Assembly: GCA_035235625.1 (NCBI GenBank)
Contig: CP141140.1
Location: forward strand, 310,001-374,000
Reading direction: 5' to 3'
Length of the DNA: 64,000 nt
DNA from: Saururus chinensis
Taxonomy: Eukaryota > Streptophyta > Magnoliopsida > Piperales > Saururaceae
The notes below the pieces were generated by a model. The model was not told the DNA's origin, made no database searches, and saw nothing but the letters and a program-made list of their open reading frames with translations. Shown here piece by piece: positions 48,816 to 59,633 of the stretch. The position numbers and the translations under genes were made by a program. Position 1 is the stretch's first letter. The number at the start of each line of letters is the position of its first letter.

Positions 48816-50874
48816 AAGAGCTCCCTCTAACGAGAAGATGCAACGACATGGCCAAATCAACAGTTCCTCAATAGAGATAAGACTTATAAAAACTATAATG
48901 AACCCTATTTGTGCTCAATGAAGAAGCAAGGATTCAAAATAAGTATCCCAAATCCTATCAATCCCTTTCAGGCTAGGGTCAAAATTCAAAAATAGTCTTC
49001 AATTCATTAACCAAGGCAAATCGTTAGGTCAAAGATCTTATTCACTTTATGAATTAGTCTCATACCCCTCTAAGGGTATTTTTAAGTCTTTATTTTAATT
49101 AGGTGTTCTAGCGCAATCTAAAACTATTTATCCCAAATTGATTAATTTTTCATTAACTTCAAGTTAGTGATAAATTACTATCACAACATCAATTACAAAC
49201 ATTAAAGAAAATAAAAACAAGAATAATACGGGCCTACACAAGTCCCAACATATCGTAATATTAAGTGTCAAACTCAATTACAACAATAGAAAGACTCGTG
49301 TTCTCGTGCCCAAACTCTCCTCGGTTAGGAGTGTCTATTTTTATGAAAACACTTATAATGCACCTAATGTCACTAAGGTAATTTTTCCACATGGGACACG
49401 ACTCTCTCCATTCTTAGGTAAGTCTTTGACCTCTCAAGAGGTTTCAATCTCAAATTGGCATATCGATTCCATTAACACGAATGCAGGCTAGTCCGCTCAC
49501 AGGGGTATATTTAGCATTTTGTTCGAGGTTTCCTTAAACTCTAATTGGCTCAAAAGTGATCTTAGGATCACTCCATGATGTCATGGACCAATGGTAATTT
49601 TCTACACATTATAAAGATTTATAAACCCCTTGAATTGACCTTAGTTCACTCTACAGTTCACCCTTAACCCTAGGAACAATATGGTTAATTACCTACTTAC
49701 TGGAATTTTTACCCATCATATGGTTTGATCTACATTTAGGGCACACCATCACTTCTTACTATGTTTTTTTATTACTTTTAACTCCTCACATAGGCCCATG
49801 AATCAGAGCCCGAGTAGAGTAATTAACTATTATACTCTGATTCACTATAAGGGTAAAATGCTCATTTAATAGCCTCTAGATTTTCCCTAAGCTAAAACTT
49901 GGTGAGAGCACTTGTGAAAGTCTTTGGATCTAAGGGTAATTTTGTTAATTTTTTTGGAAAGTACAAGTACATGAACCAGACCCGATTTAGTACTTCTCAT
50001 TTTTTTAAAGCATATTGACTTGGACCCAGTTCAATTAGCTTGGCCGGGTCACCCAACCTGGCCTAAACCAGAACCCAATGACCTGTGTTATAGGTCATCT
50101 TTCCCCCGATTGGCTAGAGGCCTACTGGCCCTGGTAGTGTCATCCTTAGCAGCCATGGTGGACCAAAGGCCAAGCCTAGCCAGATCGCCTCTGCGAGGTG
50201 AATTCAGTGGACCTAGCCCTAGCGCTGTTTGGTGGCCTGCTGGGGCTAATTGGTTCCTTTTTTTACTCACCTAACTAAGGCTAGGCGTCGGCTGCCATTG
50301 TTGGCCAATGGATTGGGCTTAACCGGATCGCTGGAATTTAGGAGCTCTAGTCCCATCGCTAAATGTTGGTTGTAGTTTGCACCCCTTCCTCCCAAATTCT
50401 GTGATTTCACATAGGCAAGGGGAAGGAGCAGGAGCAGGGATGCAACGACAATTTTTAGGGTACTGCAGAGCGGTTCCATAGTTATCTAACGGCGAGTACC
50501 TATTGGAAATCAGTCAAGAACATAGGGGCACTGCTACTATCTCATGACTTGCACCCAACCACTATCCTCTGTTCCATCAAATGGGAAGGAGAAAAGAGAA
50601 GCATCGTCCTAGCCACTCCCCTCTTGCCGGCCCACCAATCGATGAGTGTCAGCGGTGACAACAGCTTGAGTATCACTAGCGGCATCAGCCTTACCCTGGT
50701 GGCGCAATGCATGCCAGCTAGTTGGTGACCGGCACACTGGCCAGATTTCGTCGGTAGTCTGGTGAGGACCATGTTGCTTAAGATTCAATGAAAATGTAAA
50801 TTTATAATATTAAATCCACTACTCATAGATCCCTACAACAAATTGTACTAGATGTAATGTTATTAAGCAATCTT
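48816..50874. other. Degraded repeat DNA, no gene recognised
   Basis: About 2 kb to the right of CACTA element 1. It is probably old retrotransposon or other transposon sequence, but no conserved protein motif or LTR boundary was identified. A GC-richer part (50020-50790) opens short frames on both strands that I could not relate to any family. Confidence 0.35.
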
Positions 50875-51386
50875 GCCTCATCCAATACTAGTCTTCGTGC
50901 TCGCTCCTCCCCATCTCTATCACGGCCTGACTCACCTAAAAATCCATTAGCGGCTCCTCTCTCATCCACCCCCAAGAGCTAAAGACCAACCAAAAATCCC
51001 CATTGAGCTCTAATTAGCCCCATTAAGCCCTAATCCCCTTAGAATTTAGGACAATACTGATTGCTTAGGCTATATTTTAATAATTTTTGTCACTACAATT
51101 AACTAGGCCTACAAAGCTCATTAATTGGTCCAATTGCATGCCTAATTTAGGTAAATGGGCCCTGCACGATTATTCAAATTTGAACGGTCATATCTTCCTC
51201 ATCCGAAATTTTATTTGCGAGTTTTTGTGGTATCTCAAAACTCTTTCTATTTAATTTCTATCCACATAGGTTTCACCTATCAATTTCATCTATTGGGAAA
51301 GTTATTCTTCTAAGAAGGTCGAGGGGTCAACACACTACTTTCCACGTAGATAAGTTTCAAAACCTAGGAAAATCTGAAATATTACA
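50875..51386 (-). mobile_element. Truncated LTR fragment, family C
   Basis: Matches 40498-41040 of the gypsy LTR: CTCATCCAATACTAGTCTTC, CTGACTCACCTAAAAATCC, and GAGGGGTCAACACACTA near the end. It ends AAATATTACA at 51386, the same LTR boundary. The far end is missing. Next to it at 51387 a different LTR-like sequence starts, so this copy was apparently inserted there; a target duplication could not be confirmed. Confidence 0.65.
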
Positions 51387-51887
51387 ATATGTGCAAGTAT
51401 TCATACTTCAACATAGTCATACTCTACTGGTAATATGTAAAAGACAAGAAAAAATGATCAAAATTTGGCTTAAAATAAGTATGATATCATATTCAGTATA
51501 GCCGATCGATCGGCCCCAAGGGGTGGTCGATTAGGAACAAAGGAATTTCAAAATGTCATTTGGTCTATTGATCTGCCTGTCTAGGCAACTGATCAGCTCA
51601 GGATCAGCACAAAAACCGATTTGAATTTATTCCATAATTCCATAAAAATTCATAAAACTTAATGAAACTTTGCATAATCATTATTAAGCCTAAGACATGA
51701 TATCTCTACATTTTTTATGTATATTCATTTAAAAATAACATTAAATCATCCATTTAAGAGATTCAAGTTCAATCATTCATAAACTTCAAGAACATGATAT
51801 CACTAACAAACATAGTATTAATGCAAGTAAAACCTCATCAAACAAAAACCTCTTGCCTCAAATCAAATTCTAGACCTTTTAATCTTA

Positions 51888-52393
51888 TCCCAAGCTCAAA
51901 GAATCCTTACTCAACAAATTAGATTATATTAGCCCTAACAAAAAAACTAATTTTTCTATCAAATAAACTCAAAACTACTAATAGATGATAGATCTAACAT
52001 CCTCTTGAGCCCAAAATGAAAATAACAAGAGTAGAGGTTAGAAATATCATTTTGATAAGAAATGACTTGAGCTTAATAGTCAGTCTAAAGGAGTATCTCA
52101 AGACCAAATTTAAAATGAAAGACATGGGTGAGGCCTCCTACATACTTGGTATTAAAATTGACAGAGATAGAAAAATAAGGTTGCTTAGTATATTTCAAGA
52201 ATCATACATAAAAAACATCTTGAAACTATCTTCTCCCAAGCTCAAATAATCCTTACCCAATAAATTAGGTTATATTAGCCCTAACAAAAAGTCCAACTTT
52301 TCTATCAAATAGAGACTCAAAACTACTAATAGATAATAGATTTAACATCCTCTTGAGTCCAAAACAAAAATTACAAGAGTAGAAGTTAGAAAT
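51888..52393. repeat. Direct duplication (158 and 160 bp) around a foreign insert
   Basis: 51888-52045 and 52234-52393 are near-identical (shared TCCCAAGCTCAAA at the start and GTTAGAAAT at the end, scattered substitutions). The 188 bp between them derive from a copia element. Far longer than a transposon target duplication; it resembles a repair-associated or template-switch duplication. Confidence 0.85.
52046..52233 (+). pseudogene. Copia reverse-transcriptase fragment (188 bp)
   Basis: Translation gives IILIRNDLSLIVSLKEYLKT, KFKMKDMGEASYILGIKI and SYIKNILK, the segment just after the YVDD box in copia RT. It is open across the fragment, but it begins and ends abruptly at the surrounding duplication. 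This is only about 60 codons of a domain of some 240, so it cannot function. Confidence 0.85.
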
Positions 52394-53287
52394 CTGAATA
52401 TGGGGTTTCCAATCATGGATAAAAGAATGAACTTGAGAAGAAAAAAAACCTAGAATCATATTCATGAGGAGAAAAACATGGGAATTATGGCAAAAATTAA
52501 AAGAAACATAGAGGAGATTGAGTCATTATACCTTAGATAAAGCTTTTCCTTTTTGAGATGGGGGTAGAGCTCTTCAAAGCCTCCCAAATCTCAGCCCACC
52601 CCCAATAGGAAAATAATAAAGGTTCTATTTATAACTAAGGCTAGTAAATAGGTCTTAAAATGGGCCCAAAAATAAATTTGACAAAGTCCAAACCGATTTA
52701 AAATGTTAAGTGAGGGTTGGTAGTCTAAGAAGTTGCATGTCACTCGAGATAGTCATGGGTCCCAAGATAGGGCCCACTTCCTTAATAAAAAAGAATTTCA
52801 TATCAAATGAAAACAATTAATGTGGCACTTGGTGGATTAAGTTAAACACTAATATTTTCTAACTAAAAATTAAAATAAATCCAAAAAAATTTGTAATTAA
52901 ATCCAACCCATCACAAAAATTAAAACACACAGAAAATAGTAAAACTTTACAGTTAATTAGAAACTAGTAAAATTTTACACTAAATAAAAATCAACAAAAA
53001 ATTACACTTAAACAAAAAACAATTAAACTTTACAAATCTTACAATTAGCATGTGAGTCGTCAATCTCATGGATGAACGGCCCTTATGTCTTCCATACGTT
53101 GGGTTTATGGTAAGTGGGGAGCATTAAAAACTCTTCCCTCACGAATATACTCACTTTTAATATTATTTCATTTAATTGTCTTACGTGTCCACTTTAAAAC
53201 CTTCTTTTTATTATATTTAATTTATTTAATATGCCTTTTGTTAAAAGGCCAACATTTTGATTGGTAGTATTAGAGACCTAACTAGTA

Positions 53288-53391
53288 CTCTATCTATCCC
53301 ACTTTAATAGCTCCATTTGGTTTTTCAAAATGAATTAAGACTAGATTATTTTAAAAAACCAAATAAAGCTATTATTATGAGACAATGAGTG
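53288..53391. mobile_element. Stowaway-type MITE (104 bp)
   Basis: Inverted arms with AGCTCCATTTGG on the left and CCAAATAAAGCTATTATTATG on the right (trimmed), ends CTCTATCTATCCC and GACAATGAG, flanked by TA at 53286-53287 and 53392-53393. Degenerate, shorter relative of the 18277 element, about 1 kb upstream of the PPR gene. Confidence 0.78.
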
Positions 53392-53393
53392 TA

Positions 53394-54413
53394 AGATTCT
53401 ATAGAATGTACCTTCAAATGTACTTGAGGCAAGTGCATTATATTTGGTACAGTTCTCCACTTTACTTATCCTATATTAATCTTATATACCGCCTTACTAT
53501 CTATATCACTCTCGAACTTATTTATAGTTTTATATTTATTAATAATAAAAAAATTAGGTTAATTGTATTGGGATTGTAATTTACAAATTTAATGGATAAA
53601 GCCATTTTTTTACAAAATGAAGTCATTCAAGTTGCATGATCAACTTGGAGGGAAAAAACCTAGACAATTCATGCCCTGCGGCTTTGATTTCCCCAATATG
53701 GATAAATAACCCCTCTTCTCTTCTAAAAGTCCTATGATGTGAGATGGTTGACAAATTTATTTAAATAAATATTTTTTATAAATTGATTAAAGATAATATA
53801 TCAATAAAAAAATTGTATAAATTCAGGCTCACGTGTGCTGATGTGAGGCCAAGCACAATGAGCCACATATCGATGGTCTAACGATAGAAGGAAAGAATTT
53901 TTCATACTTTCTTCTGATAATGAACCTAATATAAGCTATATATAAAAATTATTAAAATTATATATATATTAATATTAATATTAATATTAATGATACTAAT
54001 ATACATTCCTATGTGCGCCATTAATCTTGTGTGGATGAACATATCTTATACGTCCGAGAATGAAAAACTCTTCTCTAACGAGAAAAAAAAAAAAAACACT
54101 GCCCTCTAATAATACGTGTGCGACAGCGGATGATGCGGTGGGTCATAAAAGCCTGAGCCCGGACTCACCAAACGGAGCTCAGATATCTAATCCGTAGTCT
54201 AGTTATGTTACGGCAAATACCATTTTCATCATTTGGTACTCATCTCTTTCACTAGAGGGATCTCCACCTCAATCCACAGCCCCGCCTGTTTCCGTTAAAA
54301 GGAGGGTCTCCCGCAGGAGGGAGATACCACCTCCCCAATCCCTCTTCCAATTCCCAAAATTCACCCCCCCCCCCCAACAAACAGAGAAACACAGAAGCCA
54401 AGGAAAAACAACA
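53394..54413 (+). promoter_or_regulatory. Upstream region and leader of the PPR gene
   Basis: AT-rich to about 54100 (TATATATATTAATATTAATA near 53955), then GC-richer. A C13-14 homopolymer lies at about 54364-54377, followed by AACAAACAGAGAAACACAG and ACAACAATGG, a good plant start context. No single TATA box stands out. A short interval without any other gene. Confidence 0.4.
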
Positions 54414-56374
54414 ATGGAGTCTTGCCCCGTCCCCTTTTACCGTCTCTATTACACTGCCTGCGCCGCTCCACGACTTGGGTCTCACGCGCTTCTCATCCGA
54501 TGTGCCCACGTCGAAAGAGCCCCGCCTCCGTCTTCCTCGCGTTCAACCCCGACCCTCACCAAACGCGCCCCTCCTCCCCCCAAGAAGCGCCACTGGAAAG
54601 ACGGCGAGTTCCCGGGCGTTTCCGATGCGGGCCCTAATGGCTCGCGGCGGCGCCCTCCCATCAAGAACCTCAAGAAGAAGATGGACAATCGAAATGCGGC
54701 TCAGGCCTGGGCCCCCACCGTCACTGAAATTCTCGCCGATAGAATCCGCAAGAAACAGTGGGAGGAAGCCCTTCAGGTGGGTGGGTTCTCGCGTCTCTCT
54801 CAATTTTCCATTGGTTGGTGACCATATCATCTCGACATCTTCTACGAACATTGATGGCATTCATCATACCACATTTACTGGCCTTTTTGCTGTTTTAAAG
54901 CATTTCGTCTCGGGCCTTTGGGCTATAAGCTTGAAAGGACTGACGTGACTTTGACTTTATTTGCAAGTGTTTGATTTTCTCTGCCAACTTGTTGGATGGA
55001 AGAAATTGTAGACGTGAAGCCATTGCAGTTCACATGTCCAACATCGTTGAAGCTCTTCTCGACAGAGGGGAAACACTGTGTGCCCACTTCTAAGTTTTCG
55101 TACTTGCATGATGAGCTATTTGTGCACCATTTGAGGGTTTTTTTATCTAAAAAAAATACCTTCCTAACTGATCGTACAGATGCAAACTTGAATTGCCAAC
55201 AATGGGACCATTTGGAGCGGTTTTTTTTATCATCTTCCTAAGTTGGGAAAATTGAATTGTTAACAATATGATTGTGCAACAGGTGTTTGAGTTGCTCAGG
55301 CAACAGCCATTCTATGAGCCCAAAGAAGCCACATACCTGAAGCTCCTGGTTCTTCTCGGGAAGTCAGGCCAAGCCCAACTTGCTCACCAGCTCTTCAACA
55401 CCATGGTCGAAGAAGAAATCGATCCCACTGCACAACTTTACACGGCCCTCCTTGGGACTTACTGCCGAAACAACCTCCTGGATGACGCTTTTTCAGTCCT
55501 CATCCAAATGAAAAACCTTCCCCTTTGCCAGCCTGATGTCTACACATATAGCATCCTTTTAAAGGCCTGCGTCGAAGCGGAGCGATTTGATTTGGTTCAT
55601 ACCCTCTACCAAGATATGTCAGATCGCTTCATAACCCCCAATACTGTGACACAGAACATAGTCTTGAGTGGATATGGCAAGGCTGGGAAATTTGACAAAA
55701 TGGAGGAAGTACTATCTGGGATGCTCGAAAGTGACACCTGCAAACCGGATGTGTGGACCATGAACACGATTTTGAGCTTGTTTGGCAATAAGGGGCAGAT
55801 TGATGCTATGGAAAAATGGTATGAGAAATTCCGGAGCATTGGAATTGAGCCAGAGACTCGAACCTTCAACATTCTGATTGGCGCGTATGGCAAGAAGAGG
55901 TTGTATGATAAAATGACTGCTGTGCTCGAATACATGCGCAAACTGCAATTCCCGTGGACTACATCAACATACAATAATGTTATCGAGGCATTCGCTGACG
56001 CAGGGGATGCCAAACACATGGAATACGCGTTTGATCAAATGAGAGCAGAGGGTATGAAAGCCGACACAAAGACCTTTTGCTCCCTCATTAACGGGTATAG
56101 CAATGCCAAACTGTTTCATAAAGTTGTTAGCAGTATTCAGATGGCGGAAAAGCTCGAAATACCCATGAATGCTGCTTTTTATAACGCTGTCATCTTGGCT
56201 TGTGCGAAGGCGGAGGATTTGATGGAGATGGAAAGGGTTTTTAAGAGGATGAAGGAGAAACACTTCATGCCAAAATCAGAAACATTTTCCATTATGATTG
56301 AAGCATACACTAAGGAAGGTATGAGGGATAAAGTTTATGATTTGGAGCAGGAGAGAGATCAGAGTGCTGCTTAA
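54414..56374 (+). CDS. PPR2: P-class pentatricopeptide repeat protein (PPR2/EMB2750-like, plastid)
   Basis: Exon 1 is 54414-54776 and exon 2 55283-56374, joined in phase (CAG|GTGGGT donor, GCAACAG acceptor) to give 484 residues, close to Arabidopsis At3g06430. The first 50 residues are Ser/Arg/Ala/Pro-rich with few acidic residues, like a plastid transit peptide. A conserved KKRHWKDGEFPG and a basic segment follow. From about residue 137 there are nine full 35-residue PPR motifs and a partial tenth (for example VYTYSILLKACVEAERFD, TRTFNILIGAYGKKRLYD). No E, DYW or SMR domain follows, so it is P class: a sequence-specific RNA binder. The Arabidopsis relative is reported to bind plastid 23S rRNA and to be needed for embryo development; that role is transferred by similarity. 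No frameshift seen; the 506-bp intron contains no other feature. Confidence 0.95.
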
Positions 56375-56821
56375 TTGATGATTTGAGGGAAATGTCATGT
56401 TTACCATATGTATGAAGTTATATCATGAATGCCGATAACATGTCTCGAAGATCTGCTGAACTTGGAATGGCTTTGAGCCTAATTGTCTGGTGAATAAGAC
56501 TCATTTTTGCAGACGACTTCTCTAAGCCTTTGACGTCCGATATTATGACTTTTACTTTTTGACGTCAAATAGCTCCTTAACTCTTTTGTCTCTTGAGGCG
56601 AAATCGATCAAGTTTCAGTGTTTTTTTTTCTTATCCTGACTTTCCTTCCTTTCTGTTAAAATTCTGGGAATGATGATGTATTTGAGTTCAGTTTTCTATG
56701 GAATTTTGGTTTACAGTACACATAGCTATTTTATGTACTTGTCATCCTCCCGAGTCCCGAGCTGTTTTTACTGTTTGAATTGCTTTTGCCTAAGGAAGTA
56801 TCCTTTGTGTCTTGTTTCGTA

Positions 56822-56921
56822 CTTTCTCTGTTGCTCCATTTGGCTTTTCCAAATAATTTAATTTTAATTTATTTTAAAAAAATCAAATCAATCTATTAAT
56901 GTGAGACAGCCACAGAGGAAA
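56822..56921. mobile_element. Stowaway-type MITE (100 bp) downstream of the PPR gene
   Basis: Ends CTTTCTCTGTTGCTCCATTT and a right arm ATGTGAGACAGCCACAGAGG are diverged inverted repeats, flanked by TA at 56820-56821 and 56922-56923. Shares the CTCCATTTGG core with the other copies. About 450 bp after the PPR stop, possibly within or near the transcript end. Confidence 0.65.
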
Positions 56922-57684
56922 TACCTTCTTAAAGCACGGGTTCTGCTTCACATGAATATTGGCCGTACAGTTCTTCCGTATTGAGGAAAATCCAGTAGTG
57001 CCTTTTGGGTATGTACGCTTCAACAAGTTTAGAAGGTGCATCCCTTTAAAACTAATAAGGTTTTAACTGAATTTGTTAATTATTCGAGGTCCTGCAGTGT
57101 TCATTCCATGTGCATCTCAAGTGGTATTGGTTAACAAGTAGTAGACAAATGGGTAGGATATTGAGAGATGAGAAGGGCAGTCCTTCACTCCTTGAGCAGC
57201 CAGGGAAGGGAAGTCTTTCTCAGAGGGCGCGAACTTAGTTCTTGCTCCATCATTCAAATGTTTATTATGGACAGGATGAGATTGGAATCACCACAACCTT
57301 ATTAAGAAAGTGTATGATCGCACATCTTGTTTATATAGATCAGGGGAAAACTTTACGGTATCCTTCATAAAGGTGAGTGTTAAAGCATGTTTCATAAAGG
57401 TGAGTGTTAAAGCATGTTGGCCCAAGTGATATGCTAAGGCATATGCACTACACCATTTCTCATAATCCATGACTTCTAAAAGGGAGAAAATAATGACTTC
57501 TAATGGTATGTTTGGATTGGTAGAAATTGTGAGAAGTGGAAGGAAAAAAAGAAAGTGAGTTCGGGGGAAAAAGAAATTAGGAGATTTTAAAAAGAAAGTT
57601 ATCATTTGGTTACACCTATGTTATTATAGAAAATTGAAACAAATTCACCAATGGTGGTAGTAGTGGAGTTAACTATGTTAATAT
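56922..57684. other. Intergenic DNA with a 27-bp tandem duplication
   Basis: No gene. At 57364-57390 and 57391-57417 a perfect head-to-tail duplication of 27 bp (TTCATAAAGGTGAGTGTTAA and seven more bases) is present. The minus-strand ORF 57288-57605 owes part of its length to it and has no recognised domain. Confidence 0.7.
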
Positions 57685-58189
57685 CACTACAACTAAATGT
57701 AGTATTAGCGATGTAAAATTAAATATCCCTAAAAATAACTATTTACGACACATATATAAGCGTTGCAATAAAATTAACTATTAGCGACGCATAAATATAT
57801 ACGTCGCTAATAGTTAGATATTAGCAACGTTTAGTTCAAAGCATTGCCAATACAGATCATATTAGCGACACTTTATATGTGCGTCACTAATAGTTAACCT
57901 ATTTGCGATATTTTATTACAAACGTTTTTAAAAGATATATATTTTAAATAATAAAAATTATAATTATTAGCGACGTTTTTCTAAACGTTGCTATCGACGC
58001 ATAAAAAAACGTCGCTAATAATTATTAATTAAAAATTAAAAATAAAATAAATATTATTAGTGACATATAAAAATATACGTCGCTAATAATGTATATATTA
58101 GCAACATATAATATATGTCGCCAATACATACACTATTAGCAATGTATATTTCTATACATTGCTAATATTATTTATCTTATTTTTTATTT

Positions 58190-59633
58190 TTAAAATTAAA
58201 AAAATCATATAAAATTGAAATTAGATGAGAGAGAGGTGAGGGAGAGGGAGAGGGAGAGGCAAAGAGAGAGGAGAGGGAGAGAGAAAGAGGAGAGGAGAGG
58301 TAGAGAAAGGATAGGGATATTTTTTATTTTTTTATTTATTATTATATTTTAAAAATAAATACTATTAGCGATATATATAAATATAGGTAGCTAATAGTAT
58401 ATGTATTAGCGGCGTATAGATTTATACATCGCTAATATATATTTTTTATTTTTATTTTAAAAAATAAAAAATTATAAAAAAATTAAAATTAGAGGAGAGA
58501 GAGGAGAGGGAGAGGGAGAGGGAGGAGGGAGAGAGAGAGGAGAGGGAGCGAAAGCGAGGAGAGAGAGAGGAGAGGAGATATAGGAGGAGAGAGAGGAGCG
58601 GGATATTAATTATTTTTTTAATTTTTTTTATATTTTTATATTTTTTTATATTTTAAAAATAAAAAATAAAATAAATACTATTAGCAACATATACAAATAT
58701 ATGTTGCTAATATGTATACTATTAGCGATATATATAAAAATATTTCACTAATACATACACTATTAGCAACGTATATTTCTATACGTCGCTAATAGTATTT
58801 ATTTTATTTTTATTTTTTATTTTTAAAATTAATTTTTAAAAATAAAAAATTATAAAAATTGAAATTAGAGGAGAGGGAGGAGAAGAGAGAAAGAGAGGGA
58901 GAGATAGGGAGGAGAGGAGAGAGAGAAGAGATAGTGAGGAAAGATAGAGAGAGATATTAATTAATTTTTAATTTTTTAATTTTTATATTAATATATTTTA
59001 AAAATAAAAAATAAAAAATAAAAAATAAAATAAATACTATTAGTGAAGTATAGAAATATACGTCCCTAATACATACACTATTAGGGACTTATATTTCTAT
59101 GCTTTGCTAATAGTATTTATTTTATTTTTATTTTAAAAATTAACTTTTAAAAATAAAAAAAATTATAAAAAATTAAAATTAGATAAGAGAGAGGGAGCGA
59201 GGAGAGAGAGAGGGGAGAGACGAGAGAGAGAGAGGGGAGAGAGAGGGAGAGAGGAGAGAGAGAGAGGGAGAGAGATAAAGGAGAGGAGAGGAGAGAGAGA
59301 GAGGGAGAGAGATAAAGGAGAGGAGAGGAGAGGGAGAGGGAGAGAGAAAGAGGAGGGGAGAGATAGAGGAGAGAGAAGAGAGGGATATTAATTATTTTTT
59401 AATTTTTTTATATATTATTATATTTTTAAAATAAAAAATAAAATAAATACTATTAGTGACATATAGAAATAAATGTTGCTAATACATACACTATTAGCGA
59501 TGCATATTTCTCTATGTCACTAATAGTATTTATTTTATTTTTAAATTAATTTTGAAAAATAAAAAATTAAAATTATAGGGGAGAGAAGAGAGGAGAGGGA
59601 GGAGAGGAGAGAGAGAGGGAGGAGAGGAGAGAG
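58190..59633. repeat. Higher-order repeat: hairpin + AT block + GA tract
   Basis: GA microsatellite tracts start near 58224, 58486, 58864, 59185 and 59577 (spacing about 260-390 bp). Between them are AT-rich arms TTTTAAAAATAAAAAATAAA and one or two palindromes of the form ATTAGCGACGTATA...TATACGTCGCTAAT. The same pattern continues after the inserted LTR at 63097-64000. Stem sequences show paired changes as well as decay. Confidence 0.88.

Larger units (their letters stand above)
51387..53080 (-). mobile_element. LTR relic similar to 7461-8475, with internal duplication
   Basis: 51400-51870 parallels 7740-8450. The palindrome GCCGATCGATCGGCC occurs at about 51501-51515, as in family A. A TATA-like TATAAATAGAACC lies on the minus strand near 52625, giving minus orientation. 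It is interrupted by a short copia RT fragment between direct duplications (52046-52233). The right boundary is unclear; AT-rich sequence to 53280 has no gene. Confidence 0.5.

Noticed and set aside
50020..50772. GC-rich block with ORFs on both strands as a gene
   Set aside because: No domain recognised, short frames overlapping on both strands, surrounded by repeat relics.
54364..54377. C homopolymer upstream of the PPR start as a regulatory site
   Set aside because: Runs of this length are common microsatellites and sequencing-error prone; no support for a function.
55606..56263. Minus-strand ORFs within the PPR gene
   Set aside because: Antisense shadows of a confidently identified coding exon.
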